DNA of 63,109 bases from Sphingopyxis sp. HIX (GCF_001468285.1 NZ_LNSB01000032.1:1-63109), one strand, 5' to 3'. Counted from the first letter of the stretch, positions 41,232 through 49,731 are shown. Numbers and translations are program-made. The notes: generated from the sequence alone by a model not told the origin.

Positions 41232-42827
41232 GTGAGCGACGGCAGCACGGCCAGCGAAATCTATATCGGGCTCGGCGGCGGCGGGGCGGCGGACGGACCG
41301 CGCCAGTCGCTCGTCCTCAAGCGCGCGAACCGCCACGGGCTGATCGCGGGCGCGACCGGGACCGGCAAGACGGTGACGCTGCAGGGGCTCGCCGAGGGCT
41401 TCTCGGCGGTCGGCGTCCCGGTGTTCGTCGCCGACGTGAAGGGCGACCTTGCTGGCATGGCGATGGCGGGCAGCCCGACGTCGAAGATGCACGAGATTTT
41501 TGCAAAGCGCGCCGCCGAGATCGGCGATGCCGAATGGACGTACCGCGACAATCCGGTGATCTTCTGGGACCTGTTCGGCGAGCAGGGGCACCCCATCCGC
41601 ACCACCATTTCCGAAATGGGCCCGCTGCTGCTCGCGCGGCTGATGGGGCTCAACGAGGTGCAGGAGGGCGTGCTCGCGATCGCCTTCCGCGTCGCCGACG
41701 AACAGAATCTGCTGCTGCTCGATTTGGGCGATCTGCAGGCGATGCTCGCCTGGTGCGCGCAGAATGCCGACGAGCTGACGGTCAAATATGGCAATGTGTC
41801 GAAGGCCACCGTCGGCACGATCCAGCGCCAGCTGCTGACGCTCGAAAGCCAGGGCGGCGACCATTTCTTCGGCGAGCCCGCGCTCGATATCCAGGACATG
41901 ATCCGGCTCGACGACAATGGCCGCGGTTATGTCAACATCCTTGCCGCCGACAAACTGATGGCGAGCCCCAAGCTCTACGCGACCTTCCTCCTCTGGCTGC
42001 TCTCGGAGATGTTCGAGACGCTTCCCGAGGTCGGCGATCCCGACAAGCCCAAGCTCGTCTTCTTCTTCGACGAGGCGCATCTGCTGTTCGACGACGCGCC
42101 GCCCGCGCTCGCCGAGAAGATCGAGCAGGTCGTCCGCCTGATCCGCTCTAAGGGCGTCGGCGTCTATTTCGTCACGCAGAACCCGATCGACATTCCCGAG
42201 GATGTCGCGGGCCAGCTCGGCAACCGCGTCCAGCACGCGCTGCGCGCCTTCACCCCGCGCGACCAGAAGGCGGTCAAGGCCGCGGCCGACACCTTCCGCC
42301 CCAACCCCAAGGTCGATGTCGCGCGCGAGATCACCGAGCTCAAGGTCGGCGAGGCGCTCGTTTCGCTGCTCATGCCCGACGGCGCGCCGTCGCCGGTCGA
42401 GCGCACCCTGATCAAGCCGCCCTGCTCGCGCGCCGGGCCGCTCGACGCCAAGGAGCGCGCGATCATCAAGTCGATCTCGCCGGTCGAGGGCAAATACGAC
42501 ACCGCGGTCGACCGCGAGAGCGCCGAGGAACTGCTCGCCGCCAAGGCCGAGCAGGCGCAGGCCGCCGCGGTCGAGGCCAAGGCGCAGGAGGAGGCCGACA
42601 AACAGGCGGCGATCGCCGCCAAGGAAGAGGCGAAGCGCAAGGTCGCCGAGGAGAAGGTCCGGCTGCAACAGGAAAAGGCCGCGGCGCGCGAGGCCGCCAA
42701 GCCGAGCTTCGCCGAGAAGATGGTCGAATCGGCGGCGCGCTCGGCGGCGACCAACCTCGGGCGGCAGGTCGCGGGCAAGTTCGGCGGCCAGCTGATGCGC
42801 GGCATTTTGGGTAGCCTGTTTAAATGA
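41232..42827 (+). CDS. HerA-like AAA ATPase (DUF853 family)
   Basis: This 531-residue P-loop ATPase is related to HerA/FtsK translocases. Walker A is GATGTGKT (40-47), and Walker B is [12 protein letters not shown] near residue 275-286. [12 protein letters not shown] and [21 protein letters not shown] are family features. The C-terminal 100 residues are a charged Ala/Glu/Lys-rich coiled coil (about 430-500) followed by [20 protein letters not shown]. No NurA-type nuclease lies nearby, so a DNA-pumping role is uncertain. The GTG at 41232 was chosen because GGAGG precedes it. The upstream 190 bases hold a short sequence (CCGCTCCAACCCCAAAGC) that looks like a decayed repeat. Confidence 0.88.
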   Translation: MSDGSTASEIYIGLGGGGAADGPRQSLVLKRANRHGLIAGATGTGKTVTLQGLAEGFSAVGVPVFVADVKGDLAGMAMAGSPTSKMHEIFAKRAAEIGDAEWTYRDNPVIFWDLFGEQGHPIRTTISEMGPLLLARLMGLNEVQEGVLAIAFRVADEQNLLLLDLGDLQAMLAWCAQNADELTVKYGNVSKATVGTIQRQLLTLESQGGDHFFGEPALDIQDMIRLDDNGRGYVNILAADKLMASPKLYATFLLWLLSEMFETLPEVGDPDKPKLVFFFDEAHLLFDDAPPALAEKIEQVVRLIRSKGVGVYFVTQNPIDIPEDVAGQLGNRVQHALRAFTPRDQKAVKAAADTFRPNPKVDVAREITELKVGEALVSLLMPDGAPSPVERTLIKPPCSRAGPLDAKERAIIKSISPVEGKYDTAVDRESAEELLAAKAEQAQAAAVEAKAQEEADKQAAIAAKEEAKRKVAEEKVRLQQEKAAAREAAKPSFAEKMVESAARSAATNLGRQVAGKFGGQLMRGILGSLFK

Positions 42828-42846
42828 TATTCCCGTTCCTCCTTTC

Positions 42847-42874
42847 CGTCATCCCGGCCTTCGCCGGGATGACG
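42847..42874. repeat. 12-bp palindrome CGTCATCCCGGC
   Basis: CGTCATCCCGGC and GCCGGGATGACG form a perfect 12-bp stem with a CTTC loop. It shares the CGTCATCCC/GGGATGACG ends of the composite elements at 27299-27475 and 43359-43537, so it is probably a solo end. It lies between the HerA-like gene and the globin-like gene. Confidence 0.8.
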
Positions 42875-42886
42875 TGAGGGGGACAG

Positions 42887-43336
42887 ATGGCGGACGACGT
42901 CGCACTGATGGAGGCGAGCCTGATCGCCGTCGCCGATGCCGGCATCGATGTCCGCCTGCCCTTGTTCGAGCGCTTCTTCGCGGCCTTTCCCGAACGGCGG
43001 CCGAGCTTCATCTCGGTCGACGCCGCGTCGCGGCGGATGACCGACGAGACGCTGCAGATGATGGTCGGGCTGGCGTCGGGCGAGGCGTGGGTGTGGCCGC
43101 TCGTCGCCGAGCTGGTGTTCACCCACAGGAGCTACGGCGCGCTGCCGATCGAGGAATATGACGCCTTCATCGACATGACGGTCGCCGAGCTCGGCGCCGC
43201 GGCGGGCGAGGCGTGGAGCGACGCGACCGCCGCGGCCTGGGCGCGCAGCGCGGACGCGCTGAAGGCGATGATCCGCAAGGCACGCGCCAAATGGGCCGGT
43301 GCGATGCCCGCCGGCGCGCCGCAGCTTGCGGAATAA
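42887..43336 (+). CDS. divergent globin-like protein
   Basis: This is a 149-residue all-helical protein. I read a globin-like pattern. Its features are LPLFERFFAAFPERRPSF (24-41), consistent with the B-to-C helix region, FTHRSYGALPIEEYDAFIDM (78-97), matching the F-helix HxxYG followed by a Tyr-containing helix, and GEAWSDATAAAWARSADALK (107-126), matching the typical WTxxxxxAW H-helix. His80 would be the proximal haem ligand. The distal side is hard to place, so haem binding is uncertain and the similarity could reflect a haem-free relative. GAGGGGG is a strong ribosome-binding site. It lies between the HerA-like ATPase and a P450. Confidence 0.6.
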   Translation: MADDVALMEASLIAVADAGIDVRLPLFERFFAAFPERRPSFISVDAASRRMTDETLQMMVGLASGEAWVWPLVAELVFTHRSYGALPIEEYDAFIDMTVAELGAAAGEAWSDATAAAWARSADALKAMIRKARAKWAGAMPAGAPQLAE

Positions 43337-43358
43337 CTTCCCTCGTTTCGTTCTTGTT

Positions 43359-43537
43359 CGTCATCCCCGCGAAGGCGGGGATCCAGCTTCTTGCGAAGCG
43401 GTCAGGCTGAAAGCCACGGATGATCCCAAAACCCTTCGCGTTCTTTGCGCCTTTGCGTGATTCAAATTTATCGCACGCAAAGGCGCAAAGAACGCAAAGA
43501 AGGAAAAAGCTGGATTCCCGCCTTCGCGGGGATGACG
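43359..43537. repeat. composite repeat element, twin of 27299-27475
   Basis: This 179-base element has terminal CGTCATCCCCGCG/CGCGGGGATGACG and a perfect 22-bp inner inverted repeat (43438-43459 with 43474-43495; core CGTTCTTTGCGCCTTTGCG). The order of modules and the spacer TTCAAATTTA are as in the 27.3-kb copy, and GGATCCAGCTTCTTGC near the left end is shared. It is the best-preserved member. Confidence 0.88.
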
Positions 43538-43601
43538 CGTAGGGGCAAAGGTGGTTGTTGCCCCCTCGACAACCCCGTCGAATCGCGGCAGCTTGGGTTT
43601 C

Positions 43602-44888
43602 ATGACAAAACCGATATTGCCTGGAGAGGTAGCCGCCGCCGTCGTCGATCCCGTCGCTTACGGGCAATGGGACGGGCTGCACGAACAGCTCGCCTGGGCG
43701 CGCGCCAATGCGCCGCTGGCGGTGGCCGAAAATGTCGAGGTCGACCCCTTCTGGCTCGTCACCCGCCACGCCGACATCATGGCGATCAGCAAGGATCCGC
43801 AGCGCTTCGCCAGCGGCCTGCGCCCGACGGTGCTCACCAACCGCGACGGCGAGGCGATCGCCCGCGCCGCGACGCCGAACAACGACGGTCATCTGATCCG
43901 CTCGCTGGTCCAGATGGATGCGCCCGACCATATGAAATACCGCCTGCTCACCCAGAGCTGGTTCATGCCCAAGAATTTGAAGATCGTCGAAGACCGCATC
44001 CGGACGCTGGCCCGCGAGACCGTCGATGCGATGCTCGCCGCGGGCCCCGAATGCGATTTCGCCCGCGACGTCGCGGCGCATTATCCGCTGCGCGTGATCA
44101 TGGACATTTTGGGCGTGCCGCCCGAGGACGAGCCGCGCATGCTGATGCTCACGCAGCAGCTGTTCGGATCGACCGACCCCGACCTCAACCGCAGCCGCGA
44201 GGCGATCACCAGCGCCGAACAGGCGATCGCGATGCTCCATTATGTCATCGCCGATTTCGAAAATTATTTCGGCGCGCTTACCGCGGACCGCCGCGCCAAT
44301 CCGCGCGAGGACATCGCGACGGTGATCGCCAATGCGACGATCGACGGCGGGCAAATCCCCGACCGCGAGCTCGCGGGCTATTATATGATCATCGCGACCG
44401 CCGGGCACGACACGACCAGCGCGTCGACCGCGGGCGCGATCATGGAGCTGGCGAAGGACCCCGCGCTGTTCGAACGCTTCCGAGCCGCCGACAGCGACAA
44501 GGCGGGGCTGATCGAGGAAGCGATCCGCTGGACCACCCCGGTGCAGCATTTCATGCGCAGCGCCAGGGAGGACGTCGAGATCGGCGGGCAGCAGGTCCGC
44601 GCCGGCGACTGGCTGATGCTCAACTATGTCTCGGCGAACCGCGACGAGGGGATATTCGACACGCCCTTCGCCTTCGACCCCGACCGGCCGAAGAACCAGC
44701 AGCTCGCTTTCGGCTTCGGCGCGCATGTGTGCCTCGGCCAGCATCTGGCGCGGATGGAGATGCGGATTATGATGGAGGAACTGCTGCCGCGGATCAAAAG
44801 CCTCGAACTGACGGGCGAGCCGGCGCGGGTACAGTCGGTGTTCGTCGGCGGGCTGAAGCGGCTGCCGATCCGGTTCGAGGCGGCGTAG
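43602..44888 (+). CDS. cytochrome P450
   Basis: This is a soluble bacterial haem monooxygenase of 428 residues. Signatures are the I-helix oxygen-binding motif ATAGHDTTS (265-273), ExxR at Glu306-Arg309 (EEAIRW), and the haem-binding loop FGFGAHVCLGQHLAR with ligand Cys377. The N-terminus has no membrane anchor. The ATG at 43602 was chosen because the frame further upstream runs into the repeat element. No ferredoxin or ferredoxin reductase gene is adjacent, so its electron partners are elsewhere. The substrate is unknown; terpenoids or steroids are common for sphingomonad P450s. Confidence 0.93.
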   Translation: MTKPILPGEVAAAVVDPVAYGQWDGLHEQLAWARANAPLAVAENVEVDPFWLVTRHADIMAISKDPQRFASGLRPTVLTNRDGEAIARAATPNNDGHLIRSLVQMDAPDHMKYRLLTQSWFMPKNLKIVEDRIRTLARETVDAMLAAGPECDFARDVAAHYPLRVIMDILGVPPEDEPRMLMLTQQLFGSTDPDLNRSREAITSAEQAIAMLHYVIADFENYFGALTADRRANPREDIATVIANATIDGGQIPDRELAGYYMIIATAGHDTTSASTAGAIMELAKDPALFERFRAADSDKAGLIEEAIRWTTPVQHFMRSAREDVEIGGQQVRAGDWLMLNYVSANRDEGIFDTPFAFDPDRPKNQQLAFGFGAHVCLGQHLARMEMRIMMEELLPRIKSLELTGEPARVQSVFVGGLKRLPIRFEAA

Positions 44889-44985
44889 GGCGACGGTCGG
44901 GGCGCGGCGCGCCATCCGCATTTTCCGCTTTGCGCCAGCCCCGCACCATGCCAAGGCTGCGCCCGGGTCGATATCGGGGGAAACC

Positions 44986-45381
44986 ATGAAATATCCGACC
45001 CTTGCCGCCGCTCTCCTTTTCGCCGCCGCCGCTGCGCCCGCGGCCCATGCGATGACGATCGACGCCGACGAGCGCGAGCTTTACGACAACAGCATCCAGT
45101 GCATGGCCTTTTTCGGGATCATGGCCGGACTCGGCAGCGAAGGCGCGGCCGAGGATCCGAAGATGGTCGAATCGGGGACGAAATTCCTGGCGATCGCGAC
45201 GGTGCTCGCCGACGAGGACGACGCGCAGATCAGGACCGACTTCGACGCCCAGATGAACCGCTTTGCGCGGATCGCCGAAAAGGCCGACGACCCCGCGATG
45301 GTCAAGGAGGTCAAGGATATCGACGAGAATTGCAAATTTCTCGAAACGCTCGTCGACGCGATGCTCGAGGGGTCGAGCTAG
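44986..45381 (+). CDS. small exported protein of unknown function
   Basis: This 131-residue protein has a clear signal peptide (LAAALLFAAAAAPAAHA, 6-22). The mature part is helical and acidic, with two cysteines (QCMAFFGIM and ENCKFLETL) that may form a disulfide. No family was recognised. GGGGG precedes the ATG. Its TAG stop lies in a CTAG that also provides, on the other strand, the TAG of the convergent thioesterase gene; the two coding regions overlap by four bases. Confidence 0.75.
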   Translation: MKYPTLAAALLFAAAAAPAAHAMTIDADERELYDNSIQCMAFFGIMAGLGSEGAAEDPKMVESGTKFLAIATVLADEDDAQIRTDFDAQMNRFARIAEKADDPAMVKEVKDIDENCKFLETLVDAMLEGSS

Positions 45382-45788
45382 GCCTTTTCGCCGGGAAAGA
45401 AGCGCGCGACGACCTCGCTCGCGAGGCGCGCGGGACGCAGCGTCTCGGCATCGATGCAGCACCAGCTCGACTTGACCTCGGCCAGCACTTCCTCGCCGCG
45501 CTTGATGATCGTCTCGTAAAAGGCGCGCGCGCCCTGCACCTTTTCGAGGATCACCGTCGCGATGACCTGGTCGTCGAGGAAGGCGGGGCGGCGATAGGTG
45601 ATCTCGTGCTTCAGCGCGACCCACAGATGCGCCGCGACCGCGTCGGGCGGCGCGATGTGGCGCCAGTGCGACAGCACCGCGTCCTGCACCCAGCTCAGAT
45701 AATGGGCGTTGTTGACGTGCCCCATGAAGTCGATCGCGTCGGCGCCGACGGCGATGGCGTGATCGTGCGGGAGCGAGGCCTTGGTCAT
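45378..45788 (-). CDS. acyl-CoA thioesterase, 4HBT hot-dog family
   Basis: This 136-residue single hot-dog enzyme is of the 4-hydroxybenzoyl-CoA thioesterase/YbgC type. FMGHVNNAHYLSWVQDA (21-37) is the hallmark around the catalytic acid, followed by WVALKHEITYRRPAFLDDQV. It hydrolyses an acyl- or aryl-CoA, with the specific substrate unknown. The start MTKASLPHDH was used; a longer upstream frame of 58 codons is not supported. A TTGACA-N4-TGTCAA palindrome lies four bases upstream of the ATG, identical in arms to the one at the MFS permease start. Confidence 0.88.
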   Translation of the reverse strand: MTKASLPHDHAIAVGADAIDFMGHVNNAHYLSWVQDAVLSHWRHIAPPDAVAAHLWVALKHEITYRRPAFLDDQVIATVILEKVQGARAFYETIIKRGEEVLAEVKSSWCCIDAETLRPARLASEVVARFFPGEKA

Positions 45789-45791
45789 ATC

Positions 45792-45809
45792 GTTGACACT
45801 AATGTCAAC
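45792..45809. promoter_or_regulatory. palindrome GTTGACA-N4-TGTCAAC upstream of the thioesterase gene
   Basis: GTTGACACTAATGTCAAC is a perfect 7-bp inverted repeat with a 4-base spacer, four bases before the thioesterase ATG on the minus strand. The inner arms match the palindrome at 4709-4724. It also lies upstream of the divergent amidase gene. An operator for a dimeric repressor is likely. Confidence 0.5.
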
Positions 45810-45960
45810 AAAGTGTGACGGGAAGATGAAAATTGGTGCGCCGCCCCCGGAATCATCTGGCGAAATCATCTGTCGTTTCGATCCAATACCGCGCCCCGCC
45901 GCCGGGAGACACTCCGCTGGTGCCGACTCGACGGAGAGCCTCGGCAAAATGGGGGGCATC

Positions 45961-46647
45961 ATGGCGAATCCCGAAACCTATATCCTCGATCTGAATGGCA
46001 AGACGCGGCCGCCGCGCAGTTCGCTCGCGGAAACGGTGGTCCACGACATCGACTGGTTCAACGCCAACCGCGCGAGCAAAAGGCGCTTCGATCCCGTGTT
46101 GGGGATCAAGGGCGTGGTGATCCATGCGACGGCGGGCAGCACCTCGGGCGGCGCGCTGCAGCACTGGCGCACCGCGGCGAATGCGTCGGCGCACTGGATC
46201 GTCCCCGCCGAGCGCGAGGCCGAGCATGGCCGCAAGGTCATCGCTTCGGTCTATGAAGCGCGTGCGGCGCGGCACGTGCGCGACGACAAGTCGAACCGGG
46301 CGATCAACGGCGGCGCGGCGCTGATCAACCACTGGACGCTGGGGATCGAGATCGTGAACCGGCAGGACCTCGACGATTACACCGATCCCTATTCGGACTG
46401 GCAGGTGCAGGCGACCGCCGACATCGTGCGCTATTGCTGGGCGAAATATCCCAATCTGCGCTGGGTCTTCTCGCACGCCTCGGTCGATCCCCGCCGCCGC
46501 GCCGACCCGGGCAAGCAATTCCCCTGGACGAAATTCGCGGGGCTGGTCACTGCGGCGACCGCGCCGCCGGCACCGCTGCCGCTGGTGAACCCGGTCCCCG
46601 ACGACGACGAGATGGCCGACGACAGCCGCCAGCCCTGCTGCGGCTAA
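45961..46647 (+). CDS. N-acetylmuramoyl-L-alanine amidase (Amidase_2 domain) without signal peptide
   Basis: This 228-residue Zn-dependent amidase-2/PGRP fold protein cleaves the bond between N-acetylmuramic acid and L-alanine in peptidoglycan. VVIHATAGSTSGGALQHW (52-69) holds the first zinc histidine, His55, and FSHASVDPRRRADPGKQFPW (170-189) the second, with Asp182 at the third ligand position. The C-terminus is short, Pro-rich and ends in a Cys pair (QPCCG). No signal peptide is seen, which is unusual for a housekeeping amidase and more like a recycling or phage-type enzyme, but no phage genes are near. An upstream in-frame ATG (45949) is also possible. Confidence 0.87.
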   Translation: MANPETYILDLNGKTRPPRSSLAETVVHDIDWFNANRASKRRFDPVLGIKGVVIHATAGSTSGGALQHWRTAANASAHWIVPAEREAEHGRKVIASVYEARAARHVRDDKSNRAINGGAALINHWTLGIEIVNRQDLDDYTDPYSDWQVQATADIVRYCWAKYPNLRWVFSHASVDPRRRADPGKQFPWTKFAGLVTAATAPPAPLPLVNPVPDDDEMADDSRQPCCG

Positions 46648-46662
46648 GCCGAACTGCGGTCC

Positions 46663-47133
46663 CTAGCCGCGCCCGCGATAGGGCGCGACGCCCTGGTCGG
46701 GGAGCCACAGCCCCGCGGGCGGTGCGCCCGATTGCCAGAAGACGTCGATCGGAATGCCGCCGCGCGGATACCAGTAGCCGCCGATGCGCAGCCATTTGGG
46801 CTGCATCTCGTCGAACAGGCGGCGGCCGATGCCGACGGTGCAATCTTCGTGGAAGCCGGCATGGTTGCGAAAGCTGCCGAGGAAGAGCTTGAGGCTCTTC
46901 GATTCGACGATCGTGTCGCCGGGGGCATAATCGATCACCAGATGCGCGAAATCGGGCTGGCCGGTCACCGGGCACAGCGAGGTGAACTCGGGCGCGGCGA
47001 AGCGTACGAGATAGAGCTCGCCCGCGCGCGGGTTGGGCACATAGTCGAGCTGCGCCGCCTCCGGTGAGGCAGGCAGTTCGCTCGATTGGCCGAGATGTTT
47101 GGGCGCGAGCGGCAGGGGGGTGGAATCGGACAT
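46663..47133 (-). CDS. queF: NADPH-dependent 7-cyano-7-deazaguanine reductase
   Basis: QueF reduces preQ0 to preQ1 in queuosine synthesis for tRNA. The 156-residue protein is the short, unimodular QueF. It has the nucleophile Cys54 in [12 protein letters not shown] with Asp61, the family motif [15 protein letters not shown] (77-91), and HEDC (95-98). AGAGGG precedes the ATG. It is convergent with the amidase, with only 15 bases between their stops. No other queuosine genes are adjacent. Confidence 0.95.
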   Translation of the reverse strand: MSDSTPLPLAPKHLGQSSELPASPEAAQLDYVPNPRAGELYLVRFAAPEFTSLCPVTGQPDFAHLVIDYAPGDTIVESKSLKLFLGSFRNHAGFHEDCTVGIGRRLFDEMQPKWLRIGGYWYPRGGIPIDVFWQSGAPPAGLWLPDQGVAPYRGRG

Positions 47134-47204
47134 GAAATCCCTCTAGGGACGCGCGCGGCCGCTGTCATCCGTCGACTCTCCACGATTGGGCGGGGCGCGC
47201 GCCA

Positions 47205-47221
47205 TTCAGCGCCAATTCAGC
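47205..47221 (+). promoter_or_regulatory. TTCAGC direct repeats, 11-bp spacing
   Basis: TTCAGC occurs at 47205-47210 and 47216-47221, starting 11 bases apart, about 40 bases before the ATG of the Pro/Ala-rich membrane protein gene. The same pattern TTCA-N7-TTCAGC lies upstream of degP (38248-38264). It is probably a binding site of a tandem-binding regulator of envelope genes. Confidence 0.45.
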
Positions 47222-47262
47222 GGATGAGGCGCGAAAGGCACGATCGGGATCGTACGGATAGA

Positions 47263-48606
47263 ATGACGCACAGGCATTTCGGGATGACGGGCAGCGCGCG
47301 GGCGGTGCTGGCGTTCGCGCTGGCGGCGGGGCTCACCATGCCCGTCGGCGCGCAAGAGGCCGAGACCCCTGCGCCCGCGCCGCCGCGCTCGATCGACTTC
47401 CGCCTGCCCCCCGCGGCCGAGAATGACGGCCGTGCGCCCGGCGTGCAGGGACCGTCGAACAACGGCATCGCGCCGACCGGCCCGAACGACACGCGCCCGA
47501 CGCCCGCGCCCACACCCGCGCCGCCGCGCGTCGCGCCGACCCAGCCGCAGGTGCAACCGCAACCCGCCGCGCCGACGACCACGCGTCCGGCCGCGACCCC
47601 TGCGACGCCGCGCGATCCGGCCGCCGCCGCGCCGCGCGCTGCAGCGCCGACCGATGACGCCGCGTCCACCGATACGCTCCCGACGGCGTCCGACGCGGCC
47701 CCCGGGCTGAGCCTGCCGTCTGCGACGACGACCAGCGATCCGCTGGCCGACGATGCGTCGGTGGTCGATGCCGCCGCCGCCGCGCCCGCGCCCGACCGGG
47801 GCATGCCGGTCTGGACCTGGCTGCTCGCGCTGCTCGCGGCGGCGGGCGCCGGCTACTGGTATTGGCGCCGCCGTCCGGTGGTCGCCGATGGCCCGTCGGT
47901 CGAGCCCGTTCCGCAAGCGCCCCCGCCGCCGCGCCCGGTTCCCGCGCCCCAGCCCACGCCGCGCGCCGTTACGCCGCCGCCTGCCCCGCAGCCGCAGCCC
48001 GTAGCGCCCGCACGCCAGCCGGTGCTCGAAGGCGCCGTCGCAGGCCAGCGCGCACCCTCGCCGCTCGTCACCCGCCCCGCCGCCGAGCGCCGTGCCATCG
48101 TATCGATCGCGCTCGACGTCGTGTCGATCCGCATGACCCCCGAGCATGTCGTCGTCGGCTTCGCGCTCGACCTTGCCAACCAGGGGTCGGCCGATGCGAC
48201 CGGGCTGATGGTACGCATCGCGCTCAACCAGGGATCGGCGATGCCCGAGCCCGTGCTCGCGCGTTTCTTCGACGGCGCGGGCGGCAGCGTGCTGCGCGAC
48301 GATATGGAGATCAAGGTCGGTGCGGGCGAATCGCTCACGACCGAGGCGATGTTGCCGCGCGCGATCGTCGAGCCGCTGATGATCGGCGGCAAGCCGATGC
48401 TGGTCCCGGTGATGGCCTTCGACGTCACCTATCATTGGGAAAGCGACGACCCCGACGCCTTCGGCCAGAACGCCGGCAGCTTTGTGCTCGGCCGCGAACA
48501 GGGGGCGAGCGGCAGCGAGAAGCTCGCGCCGCTCCCGCTCGACCGCCCGTCCTACGCGGTCGACCGCCCCGGTTCGCGCGCGACCGCGGTGCGCCGCACC
48601 CAATAG
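47263..48606 (+). CDS. Pro/Ala-rich single-pass membrane protein of unknown function
   Basis: This 448-residue protein has an N-terminal signal peptide (ARAVLAFALAAGLTMPVGAQ, 11-30), a long Pro/Ala/Thr-rich low-complexity stretch to about residue 180, one transmembrane segment (PVWTWLLALLAAAGAGYWYW followed by RRR, near 185-207), a second Pro-rich linker, and a folded C-terminal domain of about 150 residues (IVSIALDVVSIRMTPEHVVV; VTYHWESDDPDAFGQNAGSF). The last domain looks beta-rich and would be cytoplasmic. No family was recognised. The ATG at 47263 follows the TTCAGC repeats; an alternative ATG is at 47284. Confidence 0.75.
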   Translation: MTHRHFGMTGSARAVLAFALAAGLTMPVGAQEAETPAPAPPRSIDFRLPPAAENDGRAPGVQGPSNNGIAPTGPNDTRPTPAPTPAPPRVAPTQPQVQPQPAAPTTTRPAATPATPRDPAAAAPRAAAPTDDAASTDTLPTASDAAPGLSLPSATTTSDPLADDASVVDAAAAAPAPDRGMPVWTWLLALLAAAGAGYWYWRRRPVVADGPSVEPVPQAPPPPRPVPAPQPTPRAVTPPPAPQPQPVAPARQPVLEGAVAGQRAPSPLVTRPAAERRAIVSIALDVVSIRMTPEHVVVGFALDLANQGSADATGLMVRIALNQGSAMPEPVLARFFDGAGGSVLRDDMEIKVGAGESLTTEAMLPRAIVEPLMIGGKPMLVPVMAFDVTYHWESDDPDAFGQNAGSFVLGREQGASGSEKLAPLPLDRPSYAVDRPGSRATAVRRTQ

Positions 48607-48781
48607 AGGCGTCACGCGCGCGTCACGCTTTTCTGTTGCAGTGCAGCATCTGCTCGGGCAGGACACCGCGGCGCTTGAAAAGGCGCCGGTGGGGGCATAG
48701 GCTTGCCGTCCCCGGAAAGAGCAGGTTGGCTGGCGAGGGGACAGGCACAGGTCCGCCGCCGGGTCGTAACAGGAGCATGAC

Positions 48782-49621
48782 ATGGACGCCTTGGTCTCAA
48801 CCGACTGGCTGGAACGCGAACTGGGGGCATCGGACCTGCGGGTCGTCGATGCGACGAAATTCCTGGAGGCCGACCGCGACGCGCGGGGCGAATATGAAGC
48901 GGGCCACATCCCCGGCGCGGTGTTCATGGACCTGGCCGAGCTGACCGACGCGAACAGCAGCATCGACAATATGGCCCCCCCGGCCGAGAAATTCGCGAGC
49001 CGCATGCAGTCGCTGGGCCTCGGCGACGGCAGCCGCATCGTGCTCTATGACGACAGCCCGCTGAAGAGCGCGGCGCGCGCCTGGTGGCTCTTGAAGCTGT
49101 TCGGTGCGCACGACGTCGCGCTGCTCGACGGCGGGCTCGCCAAGTGGAAGGCCGAGGGCCGCCCGCTCGAAATGGGCAAGCAGACGCTCCGCCACCGCCA
49201 CTTCACCGTGTGGCGCGACGCCAAGGCGGTGCGCACCAAGGACGAAGTGCTCGCGAATGTGGACAGCGGCGCCGAGCAGCTGGTCGACGCGCGCTCGTCG
49301 GCGCGCTTCACCGGCGAAGAGCGCGACCCGCGCCCCGGCGTCGCGCCGGGCCATATCCCGGGGTCGAAGAGCCTGCCCTATGGCGAGCTGTTCAACGCCG
49401 ACGGCACCTGGAAGCGTGGCGACGATCTCAAGGCGGCGTTCGACGCCGCGGGGGTCGACCTCGACAAGCCGCTGGTCACCACCTGCGGCAGCGGCATGAC
49501 CGCGACCGTCGTCGCCTTCGGCGCGCACCTGCTCGGCAAGGACGATGTCGCGGTCTACGACGGCAGCTGGACCGAATGGGGCGCCGATCCGGCGACGCCG
49601 AAGGCGACCGGCGCGGCGTAA
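48782..49621 (+). CDS. sseA: 3-mercaptopyruvate sulfurtransferase (tandem rhodanese)
   Basis: This 279-residue protein has two rhodanese domains (about 1-140 and 150-275). The active-site loop CGSGMTA places Cys235 and matches mercaptopyruvate sulfurtransferases rather than thiosulfate rhodaneses. DARSSARFTGEERDPRPGVA (169-188) and GHIPGSKSLPYGEL are typical. It moves sulfur from 3-mercaptopyruvate to cyanide or thiols. AGGAG precedes the ATG. The 175-base upstream gap holds only GTCACGC direct repeats and imperfect stems. The metC gene two genes downstream is a possible metabolic neighbour. Confidence 0.93.
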   Translation: MDALVSTDWLERELGASDLRVVDATKFLEADRDARGEYEAGHIPGAVFMDLAELTDANSSIDNMAPPAEKFASRMQSLGLGDGSRIVLYDDSPLKSAARAWWLLKLFGAHDVALLDGGLAKWKAEGRPLEMGKQTLRHRHFTVWRDAKAVRTKDEVLANVDSGAEQLVDARSSARFTGEERDPRPGVAPGHIPGSKSLPYGELFNADGTWKRGDDLKAAFDAAGVDLDKPLVTTCGSGMTATVVAFGAHLLGKDDVAVYDGSWTEWGADPATPKATGAA

Positions 49622-49663
49622 CCCGTCCGCGCGGGCATGGCTCCGCGCGCAGCGCCATTTTCG

Positions 49664-49731
49664 TTTCGCGCAAAGACGCAAAGGCGCAAAGAGGTCGCTC
49701 CCTCTTTGCGCCTTTGCGTCTTTGCGCGAAA
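49664..49731. repeat. 31-bp perfect palindrome of CGCAAAG units
   Basis: The arms 49664-49694 and 49701-49731 are exact reverse complements with a 6-base loop. The arm reads TTTCGCGCAAAGACGCAAAG then GCGCAAAGAGG. The same unit (CGCAAAGGCGCAAAG) forms the palindrome at 51406-51494 and the cores of the two composite elements, so it is an independent module. Confidence 0.88.

Noticed and set aside
45961..46647. Prophage remnant around the amidase
   Set aside because: No holin, integrase, tail or capsid genes flank it; queF and other housekeeping genes do.
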